Source: Rhodothermales bacterium (GTDB taxonomy: Bacteria; Bacteroidota; Rhodothermia; Rhodothermales; JANQRZ01). From it: a stretch of 64,000 nt of DNA. A model generated the notes under the pieces. It did not search any database. It had not been told where the DNA came from and saw nothing but the letters and a program-made list of their open reading frames with translations. The position numbers and the translations under genes are program-made. The DNA is taken from the NCBI GenBank assembly GCA_028284265.1, contig JANQRZ010000019.1, positions 186,001 to 250,000 on the forward strand, given 5' to 3'. Below, in pieces: positions 7,889 through 16,433 of the stretch (within the stretch, counting starts at the first letter, position 1; each line of letters starts with the position of its first letter).

Positions 7889-8725
7889 ATAGCTTTCGTC
7901 GAGAGCAGGAAACGTCCCGGCACGGACGTCCTCGATGTAATGCTCGATGGCGTCGTGGATCGTGTCAGCAAGGTCGGCATAGCGGCGGACGAAGCGAGGG
8001 TTGAAGTCTTTCGTCAGGCCGAGGAGGTCGTGCGTGACGAGGACCTGACCGCTTGTGGACGGTCCGGCCCCGATGCCGATGGTCGGGATCGAGATGGACT
8101 CGGTGACTTCGGCGGCGAGCGTCGCAGGAATCTTTTCGAGCACGATCCCGAAACAACCCGCTTGCTCCAGCAGCACGGCGTCGCGGCGCACTTGGTCGGC
8201 CTCTTCTTCCTCACGCGCGCGGACGCGGTAGGTGCCAAACTTATAGATGCTCTGCGGTGTCAGCCCAAGGTGGCCCATCACCGGAATACCCGCCGAGAGA
8301 ATCCGCTGGATCGCCTCAAGCGCAACCGCCCCGCCCTCGAGCTTGACCGCGTGCGCCCCGGTCTCCTTCATCACCCGGATCGCCGAGTGCAGCGCCCGCT
8401 TCGTGTCGCCTTGATAGGTCCCAAACGGGAGATCTACGACCACCAGCGACCGCTGCACGCCGGGGATGACGCACTGCGCGTGGTAGATCATGTGCTCCAG
8501 CGTGATCGGCAGCGTGGTCTCATTGCCCGCCATCACGTTCGAGGCCGAGTCACCGACGAGGAGTACGTCCACGCCCGCCCCGTCGAGGATGCGAGCCGAG
8601 GTGTAGTCATAGGCCGTCAGCATGGCGATCTTCGTCCCGGCGCGACGCATCTCTTGGAGCGTCTGGGTCGTGACGCGTTTGGTGCGGTCTTCGAGCGTGG
8701 TGACAGAGGCGAGTTGCGTACTCAT
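7886..8725 (-). CDS. panB: 3-methyl-2-oxobutanoate hydroxymethyltransferase
   Basis: First step of pantothenate and coenzyme A synthesis: transfers a hydroxymethyl group from 5,10-methylenetetrahydrofolate to alpha-ketoisovalerate. The protein is 279 residues. [13 protein letters not shown] contains the metal-binding Asp59, the AVKLEGG motif is present, GHLGLTPQS is the conserved mid-protein segment, and [20 protein letters not shown] is near the C-terminus. The N-terminal ~18 residues before [11 protein letters not shown] are variable. panC and panD are not in the window. The skp terminator lies upstream, so panB probably has its own promoter. Confidence 0.97.
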   Translation of the reverse strand: MSTQLASVTTLEDRTKRVTTQTLQEMRRAGTKIAMLTAYDYTSARILDGAGVDVLLVGDSASNVMAGNETTLPITLEHMIYHAQCVIPGVQRSLVVVDLPFGTYQGDTKRALHSAIRVMKETGAHAVKLEGGAVALEAIQRILSAGIPVMGHLGLTPQSIYKFGTYRVRAREEEEADQVRRDAVLLEQAGCFGIVLEKIPATLAAEVTESISIPTIGIGAGPSTSGQVLVTHDLLGLTKDFNPRFVRRYADLADTIHDAIEHYIEDVRAGTFPALDESY

Positions 8726-8798
8726 AGGGATCTGCAGATGGAGTTGGGAGAGCGGAGATTAACGACGGTGCCCGTAGTGCACAACTGCACCCCAGAGA

Positions 8799-8832
8799 AA
8801 AGGCCCCCACCGTGGAGAACGGCAGAGGCCTT
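8799..8832 (-). terminator. Rho-independent terminator of the uppS-bamA-skp-skp cluster
   Basis: Read on the minus strand, AAGGCCTCTGCCGT and ACGGTGGGGGCCTT pair over 14 bp (including several G-U pairs) around a TCTCC loop, followed by TTCTCTGG. It starts 26 bp after the stop codon of the last skp gene. Confidence 0.75.
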
Positions 8833-8857
8833 GACTGGCGGGTACAGTGCCTATGAA

Positions 8858-9430
8858 TCAGCCGCCGGAGCCTGCGGGACTCTGGGTGATGCTGATGCCG
8901 AGCTTGCTCATCACCTCGGTCGTGATATCGATGGTGTTCTCCTCATCGGCGAAGAGAATCACCGGCTCGGTCGAGACGCGGGTCGAGAGCACGAGCGAGA
9001 GGCCACGAGCGGCAGCCACCTCGTCGATGGCACTCTGCAACTCGTTGAAGAGCGGCTGCAGGAGTTCGTTCTGGCGACGGTCGAGGGCCTGAAGGCGGCT
9101 CTGCTGCTCCTGCTGGAGGTCGGTCTGAAGCTGGACGATCTCTTCTTCGCGCGTCTGGCGTGCTTCCGCCGAGAGGACGCCACTCTGGTTCTGGTAGTCG
9201 GCGAACTTCTCTTGGATGGTCTGCTCCATCGTGGCAAGCTCCTGCTGGTCCTGTTGGGCCTGCGTCTGAAGCTGGGTCTGCACCTCGCGGTACTGCGGCA
9301 TCTGGACGATGATTAGCTCATAGTCGGTGAAGCCGATCCGGGCGCTGGTCTGTGCCTGCGCGGGCGCAAAGCCCACCGCGAGGAACGCGACGCACGCGAT
9401 GAGAAGGAAGAAGCGGTTGAGGTAGGTCAT
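8858..9430 (-). CDS. OmpH/Skp-family periplasmic chaperone (second copy)
   Basis: A 190-residue exported protein with a cleavable signal peptide ending AQAQ, then RIGFTDYELIIVQMP, the OmpH/Skp beta-strand start. A long glutamine-rich coiled coil follows (residues ~45-120, many EQxxLQ units), then the C-terminal strand region LVLSTRV. Skp holds unfolded outer-membrane proteins in the periplasm and delivers them to BamA, encoded just upstream. It is the last gene of uppS-bamA-skp-skp. The adjacent paralogue differs strongly in sequence. A glycine-rich tail (SPAGSGG) ends the protein. Confidence 0.92.
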   Translation of the reverse strand: MTYLNRFFLLIACVAFLAVGFAPAQAQTSARIGFTDYELIIVQMPQYREVQTQLQTQAQQDQQELATMEQTIQEKFADYQNQSGVLSAEARQTREEEIVQLQTDLQQEQQSRLQALDRRQNELLQPLFNELQSAIDEVAAARGLSLVLSTRVSTEPVILFADEENTIDITTEVMSKLGISITQSPAGSGG

Positions 9431-9475
9431 GGGTCAGGTCGATGGTGGTCAGAATCGGGTAGCAGGCGCGGCGAG

Positions 9476-10027
9476 CTAGCGTCCGGCCTGGGTTGTTTCG
9501 ATGCCGAGTTCGTCGAGGACGAGGTCGGAGATGTCGTGGTCGGTCTTGGCGTAGAGAAAGAGGAAGTCACCGCTCCGGTCGAAGACGAAGTCGTAATCCT
9601 CGTCGCGGGCGACTTGGTCGATGGCTTCAAGCACGCGCTCTTGGATAGGGCGCATCTGGCGCTGCTGCTCGCGGAAGAGTTCGCCCTCGGGACCGAAGCG
9701 CTGAATCCGGCGGGACTCTAGCTCCTGCTCCTTGGCGACGATCTCTTGGCGCTTGCGGTCGCGCTCTTCGTCGGTGAAAAGCAATTCCCGCGCCTCGAAG
9801 TCCCGAACCAGTTCGTCCACCTCGCGCTGAAGCTGGTCGAGTTCGCCCTGCCACTGCTGGGCGAGGCGGTCCAGATTCGACTGTGCCGTGCGGTATTCGG
9901 TGATCTGGTCGAGCAGGAACTCGGAATCGACATATGCGATGCGCTGCTGGGCCATCGCAGGGACCGCCACGGAGAGCACGAGGAGCAGGAGAGAGAGAAC
10001 GCGCATAGTGTCTAGTTTAGACGACAA
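9476..10027 (-). CDS. OmpH/Skp-family periplasmic chaperone (first copy)
   Basis: A 183-residue exported protein: the signal peptide ends PAMAQQ, then RIAYVDSEFLLDQ (the Skp start), a charged coiled coil from ~50 to ~120 (QGELDQLQREVDELVRDFEAR type), and the C-terminal VARDEDYDFVFDRSG strand that is classical for OmpH. It lies 12 bp downstream of bamA and 45 bp upstream of the second skp gene, all in one direction. The pairing with bamA supports a role in outer-membrane protein biogenesis. Two divergent Skp paralogues after bamA is a recurrent arrangement in this phylum. Confidence 0.93.
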   Translation of the reverse strand: MSSKLDTMRVLSLLLLVLSVAVPAMAQQRIAYVDSEFLLDQITEYRTAQSNLDRLAQQWQGELDQLQREVDELVRDFEARELLFTDEERDRKRQEIVAKEQELESRRIQRFGPEGELFREQQRQMRPIQERVLEAIDQVARDEDYDFVFDRSGDFLFLYAKTDHDISDLVLDELGIETTQAGR

Positions 10028-10039
10028 AACGACGAGCGA

Positions 10040-12586
10040 CTACTGCCCGCCGAGCGAGAACTGGAAGCGCCACTTCGGCTCGATCTCGAACGGCGTGTTG
10101 CTGCGGATGTCGGTGAACGAGTCGATCTGATAGCCGTAGTTGAGGTCGATCAGCCCGAGGAAGGGCAGGAACAGCTTGGCCCCAAACCCGGCAGAGCGGA
10201 AGAGCTTGGTCGGGTTGTAGTCGTCGAAGCTGTTCCACGTATTGGCCGCGTCGACGAACAGGTACGGCGCGGCGGTGAACTGCGGCGTCTGGATCGCCAC
10301 GATACGGGCCTCGGCGGAATACTTGTTCAGAATCCGACCGCCGACACGCCGCCCGTCCTGGAGCGGGGTGATGGCGAGCGTCGGATAGCCACGCATGAAG
10401 ATGATGTCCTTGCCGTAGCCCTGGAACGTGCTCTGCGCCTCCAGCGGCGAGCCACCGACGAGGTAGCGCTGGAACTCCACCTCATCTCCGGTCAGCGAGC
10501 CGATGTACCCGTAGTCCGCGCTGAAGTCGAGCGCGAGGCGACCGATGATGGGCGTCACCCAGCGCGTCGAGAAGCGCTCTTTGTGGTACTGGATGAAGCC
10601 GGGAATCGGGAGAGCCATTTCAGCCGAGAGCAACAGGCTCGACCCGGCGGTCGGGAATTGCGGCGCGTCGAATGAGTTGCGCGTCAGGCTCTGGCGGACG
10701 GTGAGCTCTTGGCTACTGCCTTCGGGCAACCCATAGCTCCGACTGAGCGACTCCCCGGTGAGGTCGTAGATCCGGTAGCCGATGTTGGTGCCGGTCTGGA
10801 AGAAGTCGTCCGGCCACTTGAGCGCCTGCCGGTAGAACAGGCCCGCGTTGAAGGTCGAGAACTTCTGCGAGACGGTATTGTCATCCCCACCATCGAAACC
10901 GATGAGGCGCGACGAGTTCGAGAAGTCACGGTAGGTGTACGAGAGCGAGCCACCGACGGGCGTGTTGCGCCCACGGAACCACGGCTCGGTGAACGTCACC
11001 GAGTAGCTCTGGTAGCGCAGACCGGAGGTCTGGACCGAGAGGGCCAACTGCTGCCCGTCGCCCGACGGCACGGGCCGCCACGCGCCGCCGTTGAAGAGGT
11101 TCTGGATCGAGAAGTTGTTGAACGCGACGCGGGCCTGAAGAATCAAGCCGAAGCCGCTGCCGCCCCACCCACCGGAGAGTTCGAGTTGGTCGCCGCCGGT
11201 CTCGATCATGTTGTAGGTCAGGTCCACCTTCTTCGTCTCCTCGTCGATGGAGACGCGCGGGCCTTCGGCGAGCTTCTGCTGATCGAAGTAGCCGAGCTGG
11301 ATCAACTCACGGATCGAGCGTTCAAGCGCTTGGCGGCTGTAGGTCTGGCCGGGGACCGTGCGGAGGGCGCGGCGGATGACATGCTCCTTCGTCCGCGTGT
11401 TGCCGCGAATCGTGATCTCGCCGAACTCGTAGATATCGCCCTCATCGATGGCGAAGGTGATGTCGAGCGAGTCGCCCTCGACCTCGATGATCTGCGGCTG
11501 GATGTTGAAGCGGAGATAGCCCCGGTCCGAGTAGAGCGACGTGATGTCGGTGTGCTGCGGATCGTAATAGAGGCTGCGCTCCAGCTTCGAGCGGCTATAA
11601 ACTTCGCCGCGCTCCATGTTGAGGGCGAAGAGCAACTGCTCGTCGGTGTACTCGGCGTTGCCGTCGAAGGCGAGATTGCGGATGTGGTACTTCGGCCCCT
11701 CCTCGACGCGGATGTCGATCACCATCTCCGGCTCGTCACCTGACGTGTCGAGGTAGACCGAGTCTTGGAGAATGCGAGCGCTGTAATAGCCCCGGTCGTT
11801 GTAGTAGGCGATCAGGTTCTGCTTGTCCTCCTCGAACCCTTCGCTGTCGAACGTCGAGGCCCCCCAGAAGCGCCACCACCGGTCCTCCGGGTTGTTGCCG
11901 AGTTGCTTCCGCAGCTTCTTGTCGCTGAAGGCGTCGTTGCCCTCGAAGTCGATATCGCCGATTTCGACCTTGCGGCCCCGGCTGATGTCGAACGTCACAC
12001 GCATACTGCCCTCGGGCGTCGCCTGCTGCGTGGTCTCGATAGTGACGAGCCGGAAGCCTTTCTCGGCGAAGTAGTCGCGGATGATCTGCTCACTGCGTTC
12101 GACGCCTGCTGGACGGAGCGCCTGCCCACGCAGGAGCGGAATCTGGTCTCTCAGCTTGTCCCGGTCGCCGCCTTTGATCCCCTCAAACTTGACCTCGCCG
12201 AGGCGCGGCACCTCCTCAACCCGGACCAGCAGAAACACGCCCCCGCCGACGTAGCGCTCGGCGATCACGTCCACATCGGTGAAGTTGCCCAGTTCGTAGA
12301 GCTGGCGGATGGCGTCGGAGATGGCCTGGTCGCCGGGGATCGTAACCGCTTGCCCGATGCGGAGTCCGCTGGAAGAGATTACAAACTGGCGCGCATTCTC
12401 GTCGCTCACGCCCTCGACCGACAGGCCGAGGATTTCGTAGGAGGCCGGAGCCCCGATAGCTCCACCGCCTGCCTGAGCGATAGGCTGCGATAGACCCTGC
12501 GCACCAGCAGGCAACGCGAGGGCGAGCACGCAACTCAATGCGAGGAAGGGCCGGAGCAGAGCAGAGGAAAGCGAAGTGGAAATCAC
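10040..12586 (-). CDS. bamA: Outer membrane protein assembly factor BamA
   Basis: The beta-barrel assembly machine's core Omp85 protein. It has 848 residues: signal peptide (ALALPAGAQG), five POTRA domains over roughly 45-430 (for example VKFEGIKGGDRDKLRDQI and ITIRGNTRTKEHVIRRAL), then a 16-strand barrel. MRGYPTLAITPL corresponds to the conserved (V/I)RG(F/Y) motif of loop L6, and the DLNYGYQID strand is close to the end. The protein ends FQFSLGGQ, so the usual terminal aromatic is followed by a few extra residues. It sits between uppS (64 bp upstream) and the two skp genes, the expected order. Confidence 0.97.
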   Translation of the reverse strand: MISTSLSSALLRPFLALSCVLALALPAGAQGLSQPIAQAGGGAIGAPASYEILGLSVEGVSDENARQFVISSSGLRIGQAVTIPGDQAISDAIRQLYELGNFTDVDVIAERYVGGGVFLLVRVEEVPRLGEVKFEGIKGGDRDKLRDQIPLLRGQALRPAGVERSEQIIRDYFAEKGFRLVTIETTQQATPEGSMRVTFDISRGRKVEIGDIDFEGNDAFSDKKLRKQLGNNPEDRWWRFWGASTFDSEGFEEDKQNLIAYYNDRGYYSARILQDSVYLDTSGDEPEMVIDIRVEEGPKYHIRNLAFDGNAEYTDEQLLFALNMERGEVYSRSKLERSLYYDPQHTDITSLYSDRGYLRFNIQPQIIEVEGDSLDITFAIDEGDIYEFGEITIRGNTRTKEHVIRRALRTVPGQTYSRQALERSIRELIQLGYFDQQKLAEGPRVSIDEETKKVDLTYNMIETGGDQLELSGGWGGSGFGLILQARVAFNNFSIQNLFNGGAWRPVPSGDGQQLALSVQTSGLRYQSYSVTFTEPWFRGRNTPVGGSLSYTYRDFSNSSRLIGFDGGDDNTVSQKFSTFNAGLFYRQALKWPDDFFQTGTNIGYRIYDLTGESLSRSYGLPEGSSQELTVRQSLTRNSFDAPQFPTAGSSLLLSAEMALPIPGFIQYHKERFSTRWVTPIIGRLALDFSADYGYIGSLTGDEVEFQRYLVGGSPLEAQSTFQGYGKDIIFMRGYPTLAITPLQDGRRVGGRILNKYSAEARIVAIQTPQFTAAPYLFVDAANTWNSFDDYNPTKLFRSAGFGAKLFLPFLGLIDLNYGYQIDSFTDIRSNTPFEIEPKWRFQFSLGGQ

Positions 12587-12650
12587 AAGCGGCGGTGGTC
12601 TAGGCGCAGGTCTTTGCTGGGGTCAGGCAACGAACGGCAAACAAGCAGGG

Positions 12651-13460
12651 TTATTGTTCCGAAATGAGGGCACCATTCGGTGCCTCTGGTACCCGCCCGA
12701 AGCGTCGCTCGCGGTTCTGAAAGTCTTCGATAGCGGCGTAGAGCGCCTCCCGGCGGAAGGCAGGCCAGTAGGTGTCGGTGAGATAGAACTCGGTGTAGGC
12801 GAGTTGCCAGAGAAGGAAGTTGGAAATCCGCACATCGCCCCCGGTGCGAATCAGCAGATCAGGGTCCGGGATACCAACTGTGTCGAGGTGCGATGCAATG
12901 AGAGCCTCGTCCACGGCCTCAGGGGCGAGTCGTCCGGCTTGGACTTCTTCGGCGATGCGGCGGGCGGCGCGAGCGATTTCCCAGCGCCCGCTGTACGACA
13001 GGGCAAGGTTGAGCGTCATCCGCGTGTTGTCGCGCGTGAGGTCTTCGGCCTCGCGCATTTCGGCGGCGGCGCGGCGTGGCAGCCTGTCGAGTTCACCGAG
13101 GGTGCGAACGCGGATGTTGTTCTCTTGGAGCCGCCCCACCTCGCGGCGAATCGTGCGGACCAGCAGTTCCATCAAGGCCGTCACTTCCTTCGGTGGGCGC
13201 TGCCAGTTCTCAGTCGAAAATGTGTAGAGCGTGAGGTGCTGCACACCGATCTGCGCGCACGCCTCGGTGATATCTCGCACCGACTCGACGCCCTCGCGGT
13301 GCCCGGCGACCCGGCTCTGCCCCCGACTCTTGGCCCAGCGCCCGTTGCCATCCATAATCGCGGCGATGTGCACCGGAATCTGGCCGCGCGCCTGCAACGC
13401 TTGCTGGCGGGCCGCGTCGGCGTCCGTCTGGGGTGTTTTGGTCAGCGAGACCGTAGACAA
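12651..13460 (-). CDS. uppS: Isoprenyl (undecaprenyl) diphosphate synthase
   Basis: Condenses isopentenyl diphosphate onto farnesyl diphosphate to make the lipid carrier for cell-wall and polysaccharide synthesis. About 269 residues. IMDGNGRWAKSRG holds the catalytic Asp and diphosphate-binding loop, GHREGV is the next conserved block, TLYTFSTENWQRP is a signature, and RTGGDVRISNFLLWQ carries the conserved Arg pair. The start is uncertain: the in-frame TTG at 13460 gives a ~30-residue leader before PVHIAAIMDG, and no convincing Shine-Dalgarno sequence is visible. It is first in the uppS-bamA-skp-skp cluster. Confidence 0.95.
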   Translation of the reverse strand: MSTVSLTKTPQTDADAARQQALQARGQIPVHIAAIMDGNGRWAKSRGQSRVAGHREGVESVRDITEACAQIGVQHLTLYTFSTENWQRPPKEVTALMELLVRTIRREVGRLQENNIRVRTLGELDRLPRRAAAEMREAEDLTRDNTRMTLNLALSYSGRWEIARAARRIAEEVQAGRLAPEAVDEALIASHLDTVGIPDPDLLIRTGGDVRISNFLLWQLAYTEFYLTDTYWPAFRREALYAAIEDFQNRERRFGRVPEAPNGALISEQ

Positions 13461-13925
13461 GGCGGGGGCGATAAAGTGGGTCGGGGACAGCTTTTGAATC
13501 TACGCTGCCTACCTTGCCCTACCGCGTGAAAATCGGGTCGAAAGCCGGAGCCACCGGAAGCACTGACTCGCCCTATTGACCGGACATAGAAAGGGCGGCA
13601 GGCCCCACCACCAAGCCTGCCGCCCAAGTAGCACCCCGATTGTACGTGGTGGGCGCTACGGTGTATGTCAAAAACTCAAAACGATCAGTCCATCATCGTG
13701 GGCACGCTTATGCTGTGTAGCATGCTCCCTTGTACATACGGGAAAAGAGACCGAATCGGGTCAAGCTGAAACGAGAAAATATCCTCGCCACAACACACAG
13801 AAGACCCAAATCCCTCACGATTCTAAGGATAGCACCCCTATGAGAAACCCCAAGAAAGCCCTCTCTTTGTATATAAAGCACACCTATGATACAACCTACT
13901 TGCGGAAAATCAAGCGAGTCAGTCC
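13461..13925. other. 465-bp gap between uppS and the VWA gene
   Basis: No convincing gene. The left third is G+C-rich and contains the hairpin at 13593-13625. From about 13660 to 13925 composition falls to roughly 45% G+C by eye, with A/T runs such as TTTGTATATAAAG near 13866. A 73-codon minus-strand frame (13708-13929) starts at a GTG overlapping the VWA stop codon, but it has no recognisable features and is not called. The region may hold the uppS promoter or a degraded gene. Confidence 0.5.
13593..13625 (-). terminator. Perfect 11-bp hairpin, probable terminator
   Basis: GGGCGGCAGGC (13593-13603) and GCCTGCCGCCC (13615-13625) are exact reverse complements around an 11-base loop. On the minus strand the stem is followed by TTTCTATG, a weak T-tract. 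It could end transcription coming from the VWA gene before uppS. Confidence 0.55.
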
Positions 13926-15026
13926 TCACCGCATGAATTTCCGCCGGTTGCGGACATAGTCCTCAAAGATGAATCCGCCGAGGTCGTCGAGGCTGGCGTA
14001 GTAGGCGCGGCCCTGATTGGCGTCGGTGAGTTGGCGGACGAAGTTCTGGAGGTAGGGATCGTGGGCGATCATGAACGTCGTGATCGTGATACCCTCGCGG
14101 CGACAGATCGCGGCCTCGTCGAGCACTTTGTTGACGATCTTGCGGTCGAGGCCGTAGGCGTTTTTGTAAAGCCGCCCCGCTTCGAAATGGGCACTCGGCT
14201 TGCCGTCGGTGATCATGAAGACCTGCTTGTTGCGGTTCTTCCGGCGGCGGAGGATTGTGCGGGCGCGCTCCAGCCCGGCCCGCGTGTTCGTGTGGAACGG
14301 CCCGACCTGCAGGTACGGCAAATCCTTGACCTCCACCTCCCACGCCTCATTCCCGAACGCGACAATGTCGAGCGTGTCCTTCGGGTACTGCGTCATGATG
14401 AGTTCGGCGAGCGCCATCGCGGTCTTGCGCGCAGGCGTGATCCGGTCTTCCCCGTAGAGGATCATCGAGTGCGAGAGGTCGATCATCAGGACCGTCGCCA
14501 CGGACGAGTGGTGGTCGGTCTCGAAGACCTGGAAGTCGTCCTCCGAGAGCGAGAAGTCGCCGAGGCCGCTCCGCCGGAAGGCGTTCGAGAGCGTGCCCGT
14601 CACGTCGAGCGAGTGGATGTCATCGCCGAAGTTGAACGGGCGGGTCTCGGGCAGGCGCTCGTCGCCCGACCCGGCGTAGGGCGTCTTGTGGTTGCCGCGC
14701 CCGCTCTTGCGGAGGTGGGAGAAGATTTCTTCGAGCGAGCGCTGCCGTAGGCCCCGCTCCCCCTTCGCTGTGATCTGCACGACACCGGTCTGCTCGTCGC
14801 GCTCGATCAGGCCCCGGTTCTTCAACTCCTCGATGAAGTCGCCGATGCCCATCTCGTCATCGGTGAGGCCGTACTTGTTGTCGAGCTGGGTGAGCCAACT
14901 CAGCGCCTCATCGGCGTCGCCGCCGGTGTGAAAGAGCAGTTGCTGGAAGAGGTCGAGGAGCCGGTCGAACGTGGGAAGGTTCTGGCCGTGGCGGCTTTCG
15001 TCCCACTCGGAATAGCGGAAGAACAT
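13926..15026 (-). CDS. VWA (von Willebrand factor A) domain protein
   Basis: A 366-residue cytosolic protein. Residues 1-175 are an alpha-helical, charged region with a short winged-helix-like stretch (LIERDEQTGVVQITAKGERGL). Residues ~176-340 are a VWA domain: the MIDAS motif DLSHS starts at Asp183, and the second metal aspartate is Asp274 in MITDGKPSAH. Such proteins often work with a MoxR-type or magnesium-chelatase-like AAA ATPase, but none is encoded nearby. It is preceded 23 bp upstream by a TPR lipid- or periplasm-directed protein in the same direction, so the two are probably co-transcribed. Confidence 0.88.
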   Translation of the reverse strand: MFFRYSEWDESRHGQNLPTFDRLLDLFQQLLFHTGGDADEALSWLTQLDNKYGLTDDEMGIGDFIEELKNRGLIERDEQTGVVQITAKGERGLRQRSLEEIFSHLRKSGRGNHKTPYAGSGDERLPETRPFNFGDDIHSLDVTGTLSNAFRRSGLGDFSLSEDDFQVFETDHHSSVATVLMIDLSHSMILYGEDRITPARKTAMALAELIMTQYPKDTLDIVAFGNEAWEVEVKDLPYLQVGPFHTNTRAGLERARTILRRRKNRNKQVFMITDGKPSAHFEAGRLYKNAYGLDRKIVNKVLDEAAICRREGITITTFMIAHDPYLQNFVRQLTDANQGRAYYASLDDLGGFIFEDYVRNRRKFMR

Positions 15027-15049
15027 GCGAGCGCGGTGAGGTTGAGACC

Positions 15050-16243
15050 TTAGCTACGCGCTTGACCGTAGGGACGATCCATGTAGCGTCGGGCGCGGTC
15101 GTGTGCCCCCGCGAAGTCTTCGAGCCGGAGCACCTGTCGGTAGCGCTCGATGGCCTTGTCGCGTTCGCCGCGTGCGTCGTGGCTCATCCCCTGCCGCAGC
15201 CGACCGAGCGTCTCGAACGCGCCCTGCTGGGGACGCGCTGTGGCAATCTGTTCGAGCCGGTAGAAGAGCGCGAGGGCTTGGCCGTGGTTGCCGCGCATCT
15301 GCTGGACTCGACCGAGGTAGTAGAGCGCCTGCTCGGCGATGGCGTCATTGTAGCCCGTGTGCCCCTGCGCGTGGCGGCGCATCACGGCTTGGAAGACCCG
15401 CTCCGAATCGTCCCAGTCGCCGAAGCGGGAGAAGATGCGGCCTTCCATCGCGTGGAAGAAGGCGTTGTCCGGGTAGTTCTCACGGAGCCACCCGATGAAC
15501 TGGAGCGTCTTGGTGTAGTCGCGCTCGAAGATGTAGTAGATCTGGAGCAGGAAGTAGGCAGCCTCGGCTTGGAGGTAGCTGCCCTCGCGGAAGGTGCGGT
15601 GCAGCGCTGCCAGCCCGCGCGACTTGCTGCCGGAGGGAAACATTGCCACGAACGGCTTGCTCCACGAATAGCGCTCAGGCACCGCGGCAGCGTAGTAGTC
15701 GTAGATGCCTTTGCCGAAAAGAAAGTCGGCGTTGCCCTCGCTCTCGTCGGCTACGTCGAGGACGTAGTCCATCGCCCGCTTGCCGTCGAGGGCGGCCTTG
15801 AGCCAGCGGCGGCGGTTGCTCTGAAGGCGACCCCGGAAGCCGAGCGCCGCGCCTTTGAAGAACTGCGCGTCAAGGTTGTCCCGGTCGCGGCGGAGGAGGC
15901 GGTTGGAGCGGTCGATGACCTCGTCCATCCGGTCGAAGAAGTCGTCGTCGTGACGGGTGTCGGAGAGGTCCATCAGGATCTGCCACCACGGAACGAGGGC
16001 CTGCAGAAACGGCGCGACGGGATGCTCCGGGTGCTGCGCCGCAAGGCGGTCGAAGATGACTTCGGCCTCGTCGAACTCCATGTTGTAGAGGAGGTCCAGC
16101 CCGCGCGTGGCCTCGGCCTTGAACGCCGGGTCTTCGAGTACCGAGACGGTTTGCGCCTGAGCAGGCAGTACCGCCGCACCCATGATGAGTAGGGGCAGGA
16201 CGAGTCGATAGAGAGAGGAGAGAGCAGGCATCGGTCGAGTCAT
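15050..16243 (-). CDS. Secreted tetratricopeptide-repeat protein
   Basis: A 397-residue protein. A signal peptide (LVLPLLIMGAAVLPAQAQ) is followed by helical repeats. TPR-like units are seen near residue 50 (LLYNMEFDEAEVIFDRLAAQ), near 240-330 (SRFGDWDDSERVFQAVM; ALYYLGRVQQMRGNHGQAL) and near 360 (ARGERDKAIERYRQVLRL). The central part (GNADFLFGKGIYDYYAAAVPE) is conserved in Bacteroidota/Chlorobiota proteins of unknown function, as far as I recall. It probably acts as a periplasmic scaffold. It lies 23 bp upstream of the VWA gene. ATG codons at 16243 and 16231 are both possible starts. Confidence 0.82.
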   Translation of the reverse strand: MTRPMPALSSLYRLVLPLLIMGAAVLPAQAQTVSVLEDPAFKAEATRGLDLLYNMEFDEAEVIFDRLAAQHPEHPVAPFLQALVPWWQILMDLSDTRHDDDFFDRMDEVIDRSNRLLRRDRDNLDAQFFKGAALGFRGRLQSNRRRWLKAALDGKRAMDYVLDVADESEGNADFLFGKGIYDYYAAAVPERYSWSKPFVAMFPSGSKSRGLAALHRTFREGSYLQAEAAYFLLQIYYIFERDYTKTLQFIGWLRENYPDNAFFHAMEGRIFSRFGDWDDSERVFQAVMRRHAQGHTGYNDAIAEQALYYLGRVQQMRGNHGQALALFYRLEQIATARPQQGAFETLGRLRQGMSHDARGERDKAIERYRQVLRLEDFAGAHDRARRYMDRPYGQARS

Positions 16244-16280
16244 GGCGCGTGGTACAGCCGCGATTTTTGCGCTGTTCCTG

Positions 16281-16378
16281 AACCCCCTACTCCCTCTGCT
16301 TCGCTGTGGGAGTTGTCCCCCTTGAAGGGGGACAGCTTTACGAGGGCGTTTGTTGGACCCGAGTGAAGCAGGGGGTCA
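16281..16378. repeat. Intergenic palindromic repeat, family F
   Basis: An outer imperfect inverted repeat (CCCTCTGCTTCGCT near 16291 against AGTGAAGCAGGGGG near 16363) encloses a tight hairpin at 16315-16333, GTCCCCCT-TGA-AGGGGGAC. A second hairpin (GGCGTCGCG / CGCGACGCC) follows at about 16385-16411. Together they fill most of the 190-bp gap and could end transcription of the lipoprotein gene at 16434. Confidence 0.6.
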
Positions 16379-16433
16379 CAGGAGGCGTCGCGCTCACCCA
16401 AACGCGACGCCCCCCGTCCCTTCTTCCCCTCAC

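Noticed and set aside
13708-13929. 73-codon minus-strand frame after the VWA gene
   Set aside because: Starts with a GTG overlapping the VWA stop, but has no recognisable domain, weak codon use and no ribosome binding site, so it is mentioned only as a possibility.
15062-16192. 376-codon plus-strand frame opposite the TPR gene
   Set aside because: Mirror frame: composition is driven by third-position G/C of the minus-strand gene, and it has no domain features.
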